DNA from: Mycolicibacterium porcinum
GTDB taxonomy: Bacteria > Actinomycetota > Actinomycetes > Mycobacteriales > Mycobacteriaceae
DNA length: 64,000 nt
Assembly (NCBI GenBank): GCA_001942045.1
Contig: MSTD01000017.1
Location: forward strand, 1 to 64,000
Direction of reading: 5' to 3'
The notes beneath the pieces are model-generated. The model made no database searches. It was not told the DNA's origin and saw only the letters and a list, made by a program, of their open reading frames with translations. Of the stretch, positions 25,964-35,171 are shown piece by piece. Each line of letters opens with the position of its first letter. Positions within the stretch are counted from its first letter, which is position 1. Made by a program: the position numbers and the translations under genes.

Positions 25964-27052
25964 GTGCCCGGTTCCACCGTCGCCCTGGCCGCGCCCCTAT
26001 ACGAGCTGCGAGATCTGGTGGGCAACGGCCTGCCGGACCACACCGCCGCGGCCGCACTGGATGGCGCGCAGCGCGCCCTGTCGGACATCGCGGCCGCGCT
26101 CGGGCGATCGTGGGAGCGTGCCGCAGGCGACTGGTCGGGTACCGCCGCGACGGCCGGAGCGGACTTCGTCGCCGGCGCCGCTGCAGAGATCGCGGCGCTG
26201 GCCGAGCGGGCACAGCTCCTGGGTGCAGCAGCCCGCGACGCGAGTTCGGCTGTGGCCCAGGCGAGGTCCCGGCTCCAGGCGATCATCGACCGCTTCGAAG
26301 AACGCGTCGCCGCCCTGGCCCCGCACCTCGATGAACCGGGGGTGGCCCAGCAACTGCAGGCCGAAGCACGACGCGCGATCGCCGAGGCCTCGGCTGTTGT
26401 CGACGAATTGAATGCCGAACTGGACCGGCACTCCGGCTCACTCGCCAGCGCCGCGTCATCACCCGCGCCATCCCCCGCGACCGGCATGCACCCCGGCTCG
26501 GCGGGATTCTCCGCCGGTAGCGGCCTCACCGGGCCCGGCTCCGGCGGTTTCACCGCGACCCCGGCGGGGTTCTCCGGGAGTAGCCCCGCGGCCGCCTCGA
26601 TGGGTGCCGATCGCTCGGACGTCCCGGCGGGGCTCCGCGACCCGGGACTGTTCGGTGACGGAATAGCGGTGCGGTTGCCCGACGGCAGCACGGCGACCGC
26701 GCCCAATGCCGTGGCAGCCAGCGCCGTGCGGCACGCGCTCACTCAACTGGGCGTGCCCTATCGGTGGGGCGGCACCACGCCCGGTGTCGGACTGGACTGC
26801 AGTGGACTTACCCAGTGGGCGTACCACGAAGCCGGGCTCGACATCCCCCGGCTGGCCCAGGAACAGGACATCGGCAAGGCCGTGTCGGCGGGATCGCTGC
26901 GGCCGGGCGACCTGGCGGTATGGGACGGACACGTCGCGATGATCGTCGGCGCCGGCACGATGATCGAGGCCGGTGATCCGGTCAAGCTCTCGCCGATCCG
27001 GACCACGAATGCCGGTCAGGGCTTTCAGGGATTCTGGCGGCCCACGGCGTGA
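25964..27052 (+). CDS. WXG-like helical domain fused to NlpC/P60 peptidoglycan endopeptidase
   Basis: 362 residues. Residues 1-160 are helical with a W-S-G turn (57-59) between two long helices, like WXG100-type type VII substrates. Residues 165-225 are a Gly/Ser/Pro-rich linker. Residues 250-362 form an NlpC/P60 (C40) domain with catalytic Cys279 in GLDCSGLTQ, His323 in WDGHVAMIVG and the GVPYRWGG motif. Such domains cut stem peptides (D-Glu-mDAP bond) in the cell wall. No Sec/Tat signal is present, so export through an ESX pathway with the preceding EspC-like protein is inferred. GTG start. Confidence 0.82.
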   Translation: MPGSTVALAAPLYELRDLVGNGLPDHTAAAALDGAQRALSDIAAALGRSWERAAGDWSGTAATAGADFVAGAAAEIAALAERAQLLGAAARDASSAVAQARSRLQAIIDRFEERVAALAPHLDEPGVAQQLQAEARRAIAEASAVVDELNAELDRHSGSLASAASSPAPSPATGMHPGSAGFSAGSGLTGPGSGGFTATPAGFSGSSPAAASMGADRSDVPAGLRDPGLFGDGIAVRLPDGSTATAPNAVAASAVRHALTQLGVPYRWGGTTPGVGLDCSGLTQWAYHEAGLDIPRLAQEQDIGKAVSAGSLRPGDLAVWDGHVAMIVGAGTMIEAGDPVKLSPIRTTNAGQGFQGFWRPTA

Positions 27053-27124
27053 GCGGTGTGCCGGCAGGTCCCGAACCGGAGACAACCTGACTGGCGTCCA
27101 GGAGCCCCCATTAGGCTGTGCCGC

Positions 27125-28396
27125 ATGGCTGCTGACATCGTGCCGGTCCGGCTCGGGCTGACCAAGGGCGACCTTTACACACTCTGGGCTCCGCGCTGGC
27201 GGGACGCCGGCGACGAGTGGGAGGCGTTCCTGGGCGAAGGTGACGCCCTGTACGGCTTCGAATCGGTCGCTGACCTGGTGGCCTTCGTCCGCACCAACAC
27301 CGACAACGACCTCGCCGACCACCCGAAGTGGGACAAGCTGACCGCGGCCAATGCGCACAAGCTGCAGCCCGCGGAAGACCGTGAATACGACATCGTCGGG
27401 GTGCCCGACCTGGTCGCCGACAAGCCCACCGAAGAATCCGTCGCGAGTCTGCACCGCACCCTGGTGGTGGTGTCTTCGATCGGTTCGGTGTGCGAACTCG
27501 CGGCCATCAGCAAGTTCTTCAACGGCAACCCAGTGCTCGGCACGGTCGGCGGCGGGCTGGAAGGCTTCACCGGACGCTCCGGGCGCAAGCGCTGGGCTGA
27601 GATCGAAACCGTGATCGCCCGGGGCTGGGACGGCGTGCTGGACTCCATCGACGAGATCGTCGCCATTCCGGAAGACATCGATGCGGACGCGGTCAAGAAA
27701 GCGCAAGCCGAGCTCGACGAGCCGGCCCCGGAAGAGGACGAGGACGACCTCGCGGTTGACACCGACGACGCCGAGGGCGACGAGGACGACACCGAAGCCG
27801 ACGCCGAGCCCGTGCGCAGCGCGGCCGACACCGCCGTCCTGGGTGACGACGAGGACTTCTGGCAGAAGGTCGGTATCGACCCGGTGCGGATCATGACCGG
27901 TTCGGGCACCGTCTACACCCTGCGTTGCTATCTCGACGACGATCCGGTCTTCCTCGGCCGCAATGGCCGCATCAGCGTGTTCAGTTCCGAGCGTGCCCTG
28001 GCCCGCTACCTGGCCGACGAGCATGATCACGACCTGTCGGACCTGGCCACCTACGACGACATCAGGACCGCCGCCACGGACGGCTCCCTGCGGGTGGAAG
28101 TCGCCGAGGAGAACATCTACGTCCTCAGCGGGATCTCCGACGACATCGCCGACGGTCCCGACGCAGTCGACCACGATCAGTTGGAGTTGGCCGTCGAGTT
28201 GTTGCGCGATGTCAGCGACTACTCGGAGGACAAGACCGTCGACGAGACGCTCGCCGGCACCAAGGCGCTGGGCAAGTTCGTGAGTTACGTGCTCGGTGAC
28301 GAGAACGCCCGCAAGCCCGAGGCCCCGTACGCCGAGGCCGTCGAGCAGTGGGACGCGTTGGAGCGTTTCGTGGAGTCGCGCCTGCGCGCGGAGTAA
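27125..28396 (+). CDS. Conserved actinobacterial protein, Rv3311 homologue
   Basis: 423-residue acidic soluble protein with two related halves separated by a very acidic linker (about residues 195-225, mostly Glu and Asp). Both halves carry segments of the type LYTLWAPRW.../VYTLRCYLDDD... and ...FESVADLVAFV.../FSSERALARYL..., suggesting an internal duplication of an alpha/beta domain. The ATG at 27125 follows GGCTGTGCCGC; longer frames upstream are not convincing. Length and position fit Rv3311, whose function is not known to me. No catalytic motif seen. Confidence 0.8.
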   Translation: MAADIVPVRLGLTKGDLYTLWAPRWRDAGDEWEAFLGEGDALYGFESVADLVAFVRTNTDNDLADHPKWDKLTAANAHKLQPAEDREYDIVGVPDLVADKPTEESVASLHRTLVVVSSIGSVCELAAISKFFNGNPVLGTVGGGLEGFTGRSGRKRWAEIETVIARGWDGVLDSIDEIVAIPEDIDADAVKKAQAELDEPAPEEDEDDLAVDTDDAEGDEDDTEADAEPVRSAADTAVLGDDEDFWQKVGIDPVRIMTGSGTVYTLRCYLDDDPVFLGRNGRISVFSSERALARYLADEHDHDLSDLATYDDIRTAATDGSLRVEVAEENIYVLSGISDDIADGPDAVDHDQLELAVELLRDVSDYSEDKTVDETLAGTKALGKFVSYVLGDENARKPEAPYAEAVEQWDALERFVESRLRAE

Positions 28397-28441
28397 CCAC
28401 CGCAGCGATGAGTTCTGACCGCAGGTGCGGTCAGATCACTC

Positions 28442-29260
28442 ATGACGGCATCGACCAGCCTTTCCATCCACACCCTCGAGGTTCCCGGCGCACGCCTGCA
28501 CTATGAGGTGCGCGGGTCGGGCCCGCTGTTGCTGATCCTCGGCGCACCGATGGCGGCCGCAGAATTCGCGCCGCTGGCGCACGCGCTGGCCGGTGACCAC
28601 ACCGTGGTCACCGCCGATCCGCGCGGCATCGCCCGCAGTTCCGTCGACGATCCGACGGAGAACTCCATCCCGGAGCGTCGGGCCGACGACGTCGCCGCGA
28701 TCCTCGACGACCTGGGCGCCGCCTCCGCCGATGTGTTCGGCTCATCAGGCGGCGCGGTGACGGGTCTGTCGTTGGTGGCCCGCCACCCCGCCCGGGTGCG
28801 TACCTTCGTCGCGCACGAGCCGCCCCTGCTCGAGTTGCTGCCCGACGCCGCCGCTCAGCGCGCCGCCACCGAGGACATCATCACCACCTTCAACCGCGAC
28901 GGGATGTTCGCGGCGTGGGGCAAGTTCATGACCAATGCCGGGTTCGACGTTCCGACCGGAGCGCCGGAGACGGCGGCGATGCCAGAGCCCAGTGATCAAG
29001 AGCTGCGCGACGCTGCCCACTTCTTCAACCACCAACTCCGGTCCACCACCCGGTACCTGCCCGACATCCAGGCGTTGAAACGCGGCCGGGTCGTGGTGGG
29101 GCTCGGCGAGGAGTCCGGACGCCTGCTGACCCACCGGACCACGACTGCCCTGGCCGACCTGCTGGGCACACGTCCGGTGCTGTTCCCGGGTGACCATGGT
29201 GGATTCATGGGCGCGCCAGGGGCTTTCGCCGACGTACTCCGCAAGGTGTTACGCCGTTGA
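28442..29260 (+). CDS. Alpha/beta-hydrolase fold protein
   Basis: 272-residue alpha/beta hydrolase. The oxyanion segment (LLLILGAPMAAAEF), the DPRGIARSS segment, the nucleophile elbow GSSGG with Ser102, and the late GDHGGF with the catalytic His (about 252) are visible. The acid residue is probably the Glu/Asp in the VVVGLGEES region. Related proteins include non-heme haloperoxidase-like and ester hydrolases. It stands 45 nt after the Rv3311 homologue. Substrate unknown. Confidence 0.85.
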   Translation: MTASTSLSIHTLEVPGARLHYEVRGSGPLLLILGAPMAAAEFAPLAHALAGDHTVVTADPRGIARSSVDDPTENSIPERRADDVAAILDDLGAASADVFGSSGGAVTGLSLVARHPARVRTFVAHEPPLLELLPDAAAQRAATEDIITTFNRDGMFAAWGKFMTNAGFDVPTGAPETAAMPEPSDQELRDAAHFFNHQLRSTTRYLPDIQALKRGRVVVGLGEESGRLLTHRTTTALADLLGTRPVLFPGDHGGFMGAPGAFADVLRKVLRR

Positions 29261-29275
29261 CCTACCGCGCACGGG

Positions 29276-30682
29276 TCAGCTCTTGACGACTTTCGGTGCG
29301 TGCCAGGTGCCGTTCAGCGCCGCTTCCTTGGGCCAGTACAACCGCAGGATCATCTGGAACGGGCCATCCGGCGCGGGCAGCCAATTCGCCTCCTTGTCGC
29401 GACCGGGCGACTGCTGTTGCACGTAGATCGTGACGCCACCGTCGGGGTCTTTGACCAGATCCGGCAGCATGGGTGAATTGATCAGATACCGGTTGATCGG
29501 ATTCGCGACCAGCAGGCTCTGCGGCATCTTGTACATGGTGGTCGACCAGAACGAGTTGACCGGCGGCAACTGCCCGGGTGCGAACCGCACGGTGTAGTTG
29601 TTGGCTCCGGTCAACGGCGCCCCGGCCGAGTCGACGGCCAGCACCGGGTACATGGCCTCGGCGCTGGAGTTGCCGTAGATGCCCAGCACCGCGGCGGCCA
29701 TGCGGTAAAGATAGTTGTCCTTCAACGCTTCCCGGGTGCCGAACAGCTGGCTCGAGGTCACCTGCCCGGTGTCCATCTTGTCCTTCTTGAAGGCGTTGAG
29801 CTCGGCCCAGGCGTCGGCCATCCCGTCCTGCACCGCCTGCAGCGTTTCCTTGCTCATCGTGTCTGGATTGAAATCCCCGTCCGGACCGATGCCGATGGTG
29901 GCGAAGCGAGCCCGCAGCTCCTTCTCCGACGGCACTGCCGGCGCGTACTTCAGGAGGAAGCTGAGGATCTGGAAGAACTTCGGCGAGGTCTTCTGCTCGT
30001 CGGGAGTCAGTGGTGCGATGAAATCGACCACAGGGGCGGTTGCCGCGGGCTGTTGCGCGAAGGCTGAGAGCGGCTCGACGGTGTATCCGGCCTGGATCTT
30101 CTTGACGTTGCCGATGTCATCGGGGTCGAACAGCTGGGTCCGGTAGATGACCAACGCGAAATCGGTGTCAGAGCGAATCACGTCGGTGATGCCCGCCGGC
30201 TTGTCGCCGTTCCAACCCGGCCCGGCCAGAAGGTACTTGCCACCGTCGTTGCCGGTGGTGCGACTGCCTACGTATGCGAAGTTGTAGGTGTAGCTGTCGA
30301 TGAACTGCAGCGAGTAGTACCTGCCGGCCTCGATCGGCGGCACGGTGAGCACCAGCGGTTCGGCCCGCAGGTCGGCGCCCAGCATCGTGTAGGGCGTATC
30401 GGAGTTGGGAGTCTGGATCGTGGTGTCCTCGGGCGTGAACACCCGGGCGATGCTGTGCGCCTGGTTCCAGTCGCCCTTGTACTGCGGGTTGGCCTTGTCG
30501 ACGAAGTAGGCGTGCTGGATGCGATACGAGTCGACCATCGGGAAGCCGTATATGTAAGCCTCCTTGGCGATCTGGCGCACCGTCTCCGGTGTCGGCGCCG
30601 CGGTCGGCGGCTGTTGGGACCCGCCGCAACTGACGGTCGAAGCCAGCAGGAATGCTGTCAGCCCATACGCCAAAAACTTCAT
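29276..30682 (-). CDS. DUF1254/DUF1214-type exported lipoprotein
   Basis: 468-residue protein. The N-terminus (MKFLAYGLTAFLLASTVSCGG) is a lipoprotein-like signal with a possible lipid-anchored Cys at 19. Then comes a DUF1254-type region (AKEAYIYGFPMVDSYRI, TPNSDTPYTMLGADLRAEPLVL, GRYYSLQFIDSYTYNF). The C-terminal DUF1214-type region has NNYTVRFAPGQLPPVNSFWSTTMY and NRYLINS. The family is widespread and without firm biochemical role. Start taken at 30682, because residues upstream of it look non-coding and overlap a small exported protein gene's downstream region. Confidence 0.82.
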   Translation of the reverse strand: MKFLAYGLTAFLLASTVSCGGSQQPPTAAPTPETVRQIAKEAYIYGFPMVDSYRIQHAYFVDKANPQYKGDWNQAHSIARVFTPEDTTIQTPNSDTPYTMLGADLRAEPLVLTVPPIEAGRYYSLQFIDSYTYNFAYVGSRTTGNDGGKYLLAGPGWNGDKPAGITDVIRSDTDFALVIYRTQLFDPDDIGNVKKIQAGYTVEPLSAFAQQPAATAPVVDFIAPLTPDEQKTSPKFFQILSFLLKYAPAVPSEKELRARFATIGIGPDGDFNPDTMSKETLQAVQDGMADAWAELNAFKKDKMDTGQVTSSQLFGTREALKDNYLYRMAAAVLGIYGNSSAEAMYPVLAVDSAGAPLTGANNYTVRFAPGQLPPVNSFWSTTMYKMPQSLLVANPINRYLINSPMLPDLVKDPDGGVTIYVQQQSPGRDKEANWLPAPDGPFQMILRLYWPKEAALNGTWHAPKVVKS

Positions 30683-30749
30683 CCACCACTCCTCGTCGCG
30701 AACGGCACTGGCGCGGCAGTTCGCTGCCGCGCCAGTCAGAAAGGAACAT

Positions 30750-31022
30750 CTAGCAGGGGTCGCCCGGCGGCGTGTAGTAGGGCACGCCTTCGACTGTGTA
30801 GCAAGGAACTTCGCCGGGCACGTACGGCACATGTGCTGCCGCGATGGCAGCTCCGGTCGCAACATCGCCGGCGACGTTGGTGCATCCGCCGGCAGCGAAG
30901 TGGCGCCCGTCGGCTCCGGCACATACGTCAGCACCAGCCGTCGGTACAGCGACAATGGGGAGGAACGCCGCGGCGGTTGCCAGCACTGCCCCGGACAACA
31001 CCGTCGTGATGGGTCTGGCCAT
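30750..31022 (-). CDS. Small Cys-rich exported protein
   Basis: 90-residue protein with a clear Sec signal peptide (hydrophobic residues 8-26, probable cleavage after GADV or AGA). The mature part of about 58 residues has four cysteines (VCAG, GGCT, VPCY, DPC) that could form two disulfides, plus a Tyr/Pro-rich C-terminus. ATG start, preceded by a GGAG-containing stretch (rc of ctcctatttag). It lies upstream of the DUF1254-type lipoprotein gene on the same strand, 67 nt away. Function unknown. It is at the M. tuberculosis pilin (mtp, Rv3312A) position but does not resemble that protein as I remember it. Confidence 0.7.
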   Translation of the reverse strand: MARPITTVLSGAVLATAAAFLPIVAVPTAGADVCAGADGRHFAAGGCTNVAGDVATGAAIAAAHVPYVPGEVPCYTVEGVPYYTPPGDPC

Positions 31023-31137
31023 GGGTTCTCCTATTTAGAGGGGTACAGCAGGTCGCGGCTGCATTGTCGCAGTAGCGCGCCGCGTCGTTACATCGATTCA
31101 GCAAAAATTTTCGCCGGGGTGGATGTGTTCTGGGACG

Positions 31138-32226
31138 TCAGCCGACCAGTACCGCGTACCGCGGTTTGATCACCTCGTCGATCAGTGCCAGCCGTTCGTC
31201 GAATGGAATGAAGGCGGATTTCATCGCATTGATGGTGAAACGTTCCAGGTCGCTCCAGCCGTAGCCGAACGCCTCGACCAGACGGAACATCTCCTGGCTC
31301 ATGGTGGTGTCGCTCATCAGCCGGTTGTCGGTGTTGACGGTCACGCGGAACCGCAATCGGGCCAGCCGGTCGAACGGGTGCTCGGCGATGCTGGGCGTGG
31401 CCCCGGTCTGTACGTTGCTGCTCGGACACAGTTCAAGTGGAATTCGCTTGTCGCGCAGGATGGATGCCAACCTGCCCAGCTGTTGGGTCCCGTCGTCGAA
31501 CTCGGTGATGTCGTCGACGATCCGTACTCCATGACCGAGCCGGTCGGCCCCGCAGAACGCGATTGCTTCGTGGATAGACGGGAGGCCGAACGCCTCACCG
31601 GCGTGAATCGTGAAGCGCGCGTTGTTGCCTCGCATGTACTCGAACGCATCGAGATGACGCGTGGGTGGGTAGCCGGCTTCGGCCCCGGCGATATCGAAGC
31701 CGACAACGCCCTTGTCCCGGAACCGGATTGCCAGCTCGGCGATCTCCCGTGAGCGGGCGGCGTGACGCATCGCGGTGACGAGACAGCGGACGGTGATGGT
31801 GCGGCCTTCGGCGGCGGCTGCCTTTTCACCGTCGGCAAACCCTGCCAGGACGGCGTCGACCACGTCGTCCAGCGACAGTCCCCGGTCGATGTGCAATTCC
31901 GGAGCGAATCGGACCTCCGCGTAGACGACATTGTCCGCGGCCAGGTCCTCCACACACTCGTGAGCGACGCGGTGCAACGCCTCTGGGGTCTGCATGACAC
32001 CGACCGTGTGAGCGAACGGCTCCAGGTAACGCACGAGCGACCCGCTGTGGGCGGCGGTGCGGAAGAAGGTGGCCAGCTCGTCGACCTCGGTGGCCGGCAG
32101 GTCGTCGTATCCCAGCTCACCGGCCAGGTCGAGCACGGTGGCCGGCCGTAATCCGCCGTCAAGGTGATCGTGCAGCAGGGCCTTGGGAGCGTGCTGGATC
32201 TTGTCCAGAGTCAGCGGCGTACTCAT
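31138..32226 (-). CDS. add: Adenosine deaminase
   Basis: 362-residue zinc enzyme that converts adenosine and deoxyadenosine to (deoxy)inosine. Zinc ligands HDH of LLHDHLDGG near residue 20, the substrate loop around [10 protein letters not shown], the catalytic HAGE motif, the LGHG segment and the final Asp in VTVNTDN are all present in order. Feeds inosine to deoD in this window. ATG 32226 is preferred over the adjacent upstream ATG at 32229. Position as in Rv3313c. Confidence 0.95.
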   Translation of the reverse strand: MSTPLTLDKIQHAPKALLHDHLDGGLRPATVLDLAGELGYDDLPATEVDELATFFRTAAHSGSLVRYLEPFAHTVGVMQTPEALHRVAHECVEDLAADNVVYAEVRFAPELHIDRGLSLDDVVDAVLAGFADGEKAAAAEGRTITVRCLVTAMRHAARSREIAELAIRFRDKGVVGFDIAGAEAGYPPTRHLDAFEYMRGNNARFTIHAGEAFGLPSIHEAIAFCGADRLGHGVRIVDDITEFDDGTQQLGRLASILRDKRIPLELCPSSNVQTGATPSIAEHPFDRLARLRFRVTVNTDNRLMSDTTMSQEMFRLVEAFGYGWSDLERFTINAMKSAFIPFDERLALIDEVIKPRYAVLVG

Positions 32227-32229
32227 CAC

Positions 32230-32509
32230 CCCATCATGCGCGCCGGCGAGCGGTCAGCGGTGCTCATTCAGGCTGCGACCCGCTCAACAGTCGGTGACGA
32301 AACAGGTCGAGCGCCGCTCGGGGTGGGCTGCCCGGGTCCGGCGGCGTCGGGTTCAGAGCGCCCAGGCGGTGCGGCGGTCGGGTTGTTCGCGTCCGTTGCC
32401 ATCGATTCGCTGTATCAGAGTGCCGGTAACGTACGCCAGACAACCAAACGGTTTCTCCGCAGTTTGAGACACCGGCAAGTTATCGGAGGATGGGTAGAGG
32501 ACGCCTGGG
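32230..32509. other. Intergenic region with no recognised gene
   Basis: 280 bases between the divergent starts of add and the membrane protein. No frame here has convincing protein content. A GGAGGA sequence near 32484 is slightly far from the ATG at 32510. The stretch presumably carries promoters for both genes, but I see no distinct operator. Confidence 0.5.
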
Positions 32510-33340
32510 ATGCCATCTTCTGCACAACCAGACGTGCCCGCAGGTTGGTCGGGCTCTGGCGACGGCGTCCGGTATTACTTCGGACTCGCGATGCTGACCA
32601 TGTTCGCGGTGGTGTCCGTCCTGGTCGGATTGGTGGTCGCACGCGCCGGCAACTTCGTCGCCCTGAGATTCTGTCTGGTCTTCGCCCTGTGGATGGCTGT
32701 CATGGTCGCCTACAGTGTCGTCGTTCGGTACCGACGTACCGATCTCTCGACGGTGCTCCGGCCGGCAGAGCGGGATGGCATACCGGGGACGGAAATTCGC
32801 AGCTCGGCTTGGCAGTTCGCCCTTCTCATTGCCTTGACTGGATGTGGCGCGATTTTTTGCGGTATGGCATCAATCGAAATCTTCATCCACCAGGAGACCG
32901 GGTTTCCGGGCGGCGCGGTGATAGCGGGCGGACTGAGCGTTTTCTTTGGGTGGTTCGGGGCAGGGCTAGCTTTCGGGCGTATCTGCCGTGGCGGAGTCAT
33001 CCTGTCGAGCCAGGGAATTGTGCACCGCGGATGGAGCTTCGAGTCGCGATTGGACTGGTCGGCTGTTGCGGGCGTGATGCCGTCGTTCGACGTCTACCCA
33101 ACCATCCTGATAATGGGGTACACCAATTCCAGTTGCGTCCGGCGCTACACCACTCGTTTGTGGCGCATCGAGCGCCTTCCCAAGACTGCGATGCTCCAAA
33201 TCGACTGCCGGCAATTCGATGTCGATCCCCGCGATCTGTACGACTATGTGCGGGCCTACGTCGACAACCCCGAACTGCGTGCAGAACTCGGCACCGAAGC
33301 CGCCCTCGCCCGGGCTCGGCAGTCAGACGCTGCCGGCTGA
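32510..33340 (+). CDS. Integral membrane protein of unknown function
   Basis: 276 residues with four hydrophobic helices (about 25-45, 48-70, 104-125 and 135-158). A cytoplasmic-looking C-terminal half contains ILSSQGIVHRGWSFESRLDWSAVAGV. That segment resembles PH-like domains (bPH/YdbT type) found in bacterial membrane proteins. Codon usage is less GC-rich at the third position than in neighbours, suggesting recent acquisition or low expression. It overlaps the convergent deoA end by 18 nt. No partner genes nearby. Confidence 0.65.
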   Translation: MPSSAQPDVPAGWSGSGDGVRYYFGLAMLTMFAVVSVLVGLVVARAGNFVALRFCLVFALWMAVMVAYSVVVRYRRTDLSTVLRPAERDGIPGTEIRSSAWQFALLIALTGCGAIFCGMASIEIFIHQETGFPGGAVIAGGLSVFFGWFGAGLAFGRICRGGVILSSQGIVHRGWSFESRLDWSAVAGVMPSFDVYPTILIMGYTNSSCVRRYTTRLWRIERLPKTAMLQIDCRQFDVDPRDLYDYVRAYVDNPELRAELGTEAALARARQSDAAG

Positions 33341-34639
33341 TTCCCCGCCGCAAATCCGGTCGATGATCAGCGGTCGCGGTGCGGGCGCGGTGTCGCCGAC
33401 GGTCCAGGCACCGTCGAGTTCGGCGAGGGCGCCGGGCAGCCGTTCCGGAGTCTCGGTGTACAGCGTGAAGAGGGTCTCCCCGGCGGCCACGGGCTCGCCG
33501 GGCTTTCGGTGAATCCGCACGCCGGCACCGGACTGCACCGGCTCGCCCGGCTGTGCCCGACCGGCACCCAAACGCCAGGCTGCCAATGCCACGCCCATGG
33601 CGTTGAGGTCACCCATGACACCGCCGTGCGGGCCCGTCACGGTCTCTGTGGCCGCCCCGATGGGCAGCGGGCGGGTCAGGTCCCCACCCTGGGCCGCCAC
33701 CAACGCACGGAAGCAATCCATCGCAGTGCCGTCCTGCAGCGTCGCGGCCGGGTCAGCACCGCCAACCCCGGCCGCATCGAGCATTTCCGTGGCCAGCGCC
33801 ACCGTCAGCTCGACCACGTCGGACGGCCCGCCTCCGGCCAGGACCTCCAGCGATTCGGCGACTTCCACGGAGTTGCCCACGGTGCGGCCTAGCGGGCAGT
33901 TCATGTCGGTGAGCAGGGCCCGGGTCGGCACCCCGTCGGCGGTGCCCAGATCGACCATGATCTGGGCCAGCCGCCGGGCGTCGGCCTCGGTCTTGAGAAA
34001 CGCACCGCGGCCCACCTTGACGTCCAGGACCAAGGACTTGGCCCCCTCCGCCAACTTCTTGCTCATGATCGAACTGGCGATCAACGGCGTCGAGTCGACG
34101 GTGGCGGTGATGTCGCGCAGGGCGTAGATCAACCGGTCGGCCGGTGCCAGCTCACCGGCGGCGAAGATCGCTCCACCGACGTCGGAAAGTTGCTGGCGGA
34201 TACGGTCTTTGGAGAGTTCCGCAGTGAACCCGGGGATGGATTCCAGCTTGTCGAGGGTGCCGCCGGTGTGCCCGAGCCCGCGACCCGAGGCCTGCGGAAC
34301 GCTAGCCCCGCAAGCCATTACGACCGGCAGCAGCGGGATGGTGATCTTGTCCCCCACACCACCGGTGGAGTGCTTGTCCACCAGCGCGAGCGGGTGCCCG
34401 TCGCGACGCAGGTCGGTGAAGTCGAACCGCTCCCCCGAATTGATCATGGCGGCGGTCCAGCGCGTGGTCTCGGCCACCGTCATGCCGTTGAGGAAGATCG
34501 CCATCAAAAGCGCCGACATCTGTTCGTCGGCGACTCGTCCGTGGGTGTAGCCGTCGATCACCCAATCGATCGCGGCATCGGACAGGATCCCGCCGTCACG
34601 CTTGGTCCGGATGACGGTGGGCGCGTCGAGATGCGGCAT
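33323..34639 (-). CDS. deoA: Thymidine phosphorylase
   Basis: 438-residue pyrimidine nucleoside phosphorylase that cleaves thymidine/deoxyuridine to the base and deoxyribose-1-phosphate. Signature STGGVGDK (phosphate site), GRGLGHTGGTLDKLESI (the family signature), SSIMSKKLAEG and DVKVGRGAF are clear. Start chosen at MPHLDAPTVIRTKRDGG (34639); an upstream Met at 34702 would overlap cdd by 14 nt and is not conserved-looking. Follows cdd on the same strand with 49 nt between. Rv3314c position. Confidence 0.93.
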   Translation of the reverse strand: MPHLDAPTVIRTKRDGGILSDAAIDWVIDGYTHGRVADEQMSALLMAIFLNGMTVAETTRWTAAMINSGERFDFTDLRRDGHPLALVDKHSTGGVGDKITIPLLPVVMACGASVPQASGRGLGHTGGTLDKLESIPGFTAELSKDRIRQQLSDVGGAIFAAGELAPADRLIYALRDITATVDSTPLIASSIMSKKLAEGAKSLVLDVKVGRGAFLKTEADARRLAQIMVDLGTADGVPTRALLTDMNCPLGRTVGNSVEVAESLEVLAGGGPSDVVELTVALATEMLDAAGVGGADPAATLQDGTAMDCFRALVAAQGGDLTRPLPIGAATETVTGPHGGVMGDLNAMGVALAAWRLGAGRAQPGEPVQSGAGVRIHRKPGEPVAAGETLFTLYTETPERLPGALAELDGAWTVGDTAPAPRPLIIDRICGGESAGSV

Positions 34640-34688
34640 GGGATTAAACCTACTCGCCAGTAACCCGGAGTTGTTGGACCACTTGGCG

Positions 34689-35087
34689 TTAGCGGCGCTC
34701 AAGATGATCGGGCCCGAAGGCGTCGGGCAGCAGCTCGCGCAGCGGCCGGGCGCCGTCGGGGTGGTCGATCAGCAGCTCGGGCCCGCCGTGTTCGAGCAAC
34801 ACCTGCCGGCACCGTCCACACGGCATCAGCAGCCCCCCGTCCGGGCCCACACAGGACAGCGCGACGAGCCTTCCGCCGCCTCCGGAATGCAGGGCACAGG
34901 CCACAGCACACTCGGCACAGAGACCTAGGCCATATGAGACATTCTCCACATTGCATCCGGTCACGACGCGACCGTCGTCGACCAGAGCCGCGGCCCCCAC
35001 GGAAAACCCCGAATAAGGCGCGTATGCACGGAATGACACTTCGATTGCCTTGCTACGCAACAGATTCCAGTCGACATCCACGGTCAT
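34689..35087 (-). CDS. cdd: Cytidine deaminase
   Basis: 132-residue homotetrameric-type cytidine deaminase, turning (deoxy)cytidine into (deoxy)uridine, the substrate for deoA. Zinc and catalytic motif LCAECA with the catalytic Glu, PCGRCRQ with two Cys ligands, and the substrate motif GCNVENVSYG are present. Start MTVDVDW at 35087; residues from the longer frame read into the promoter. First gene of a cdd-deoA operon, divergent from sdhCDAB. Confidence 0.94.
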   Translation of the reverse strand: MTVDVDWNLLRSKAIEVSFRAYAPYSGFSVGAAALVDDGRVVTGCNVENVSYGLGLCAECAVACALHSGGGGRLVALSCVGPDGGLLMPCGRCRQVLLEHGGPELLIDHPDGARPLRELLPDAFGPDHLERR

Positions 35088-35152
35088 GCGACAACCTCGA
35101 GCATAGGTTCTGAATGCATTCCGAAACCCCAATTCCCGACCCGCACATTAAG

Positions 35153-35171
35153 ATAGGTAAGCCTAACTTCT
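35153..35171 (+). promoter_or_regulatory. Candidate IdeR/DtxR iron box before sdhC
   Basis: The 19-mer with core TAGGTAAGCCTAAC matches the DtxR/IdeR consensus TWAGGTTAGSCTAACCTWA at 14 of 19 positions, including both inner half-sites. It lies 131 nt upstream of the sdhC start and 66 nt upstream of the divergent cdd start. SdhB carries iron-sulfur clusters and the SdhCD part usually binds haem, so iron control would make sense. No experiment is implied. Confidence 0.5.

Noticed and set aside
26459-28174. Long minus-strand frame of 571 codons over the NlpC/P60 and Rv3311-like genes
   Set aside because: Antisense shadow of two well-supported plus-strand genes with domain motifs.
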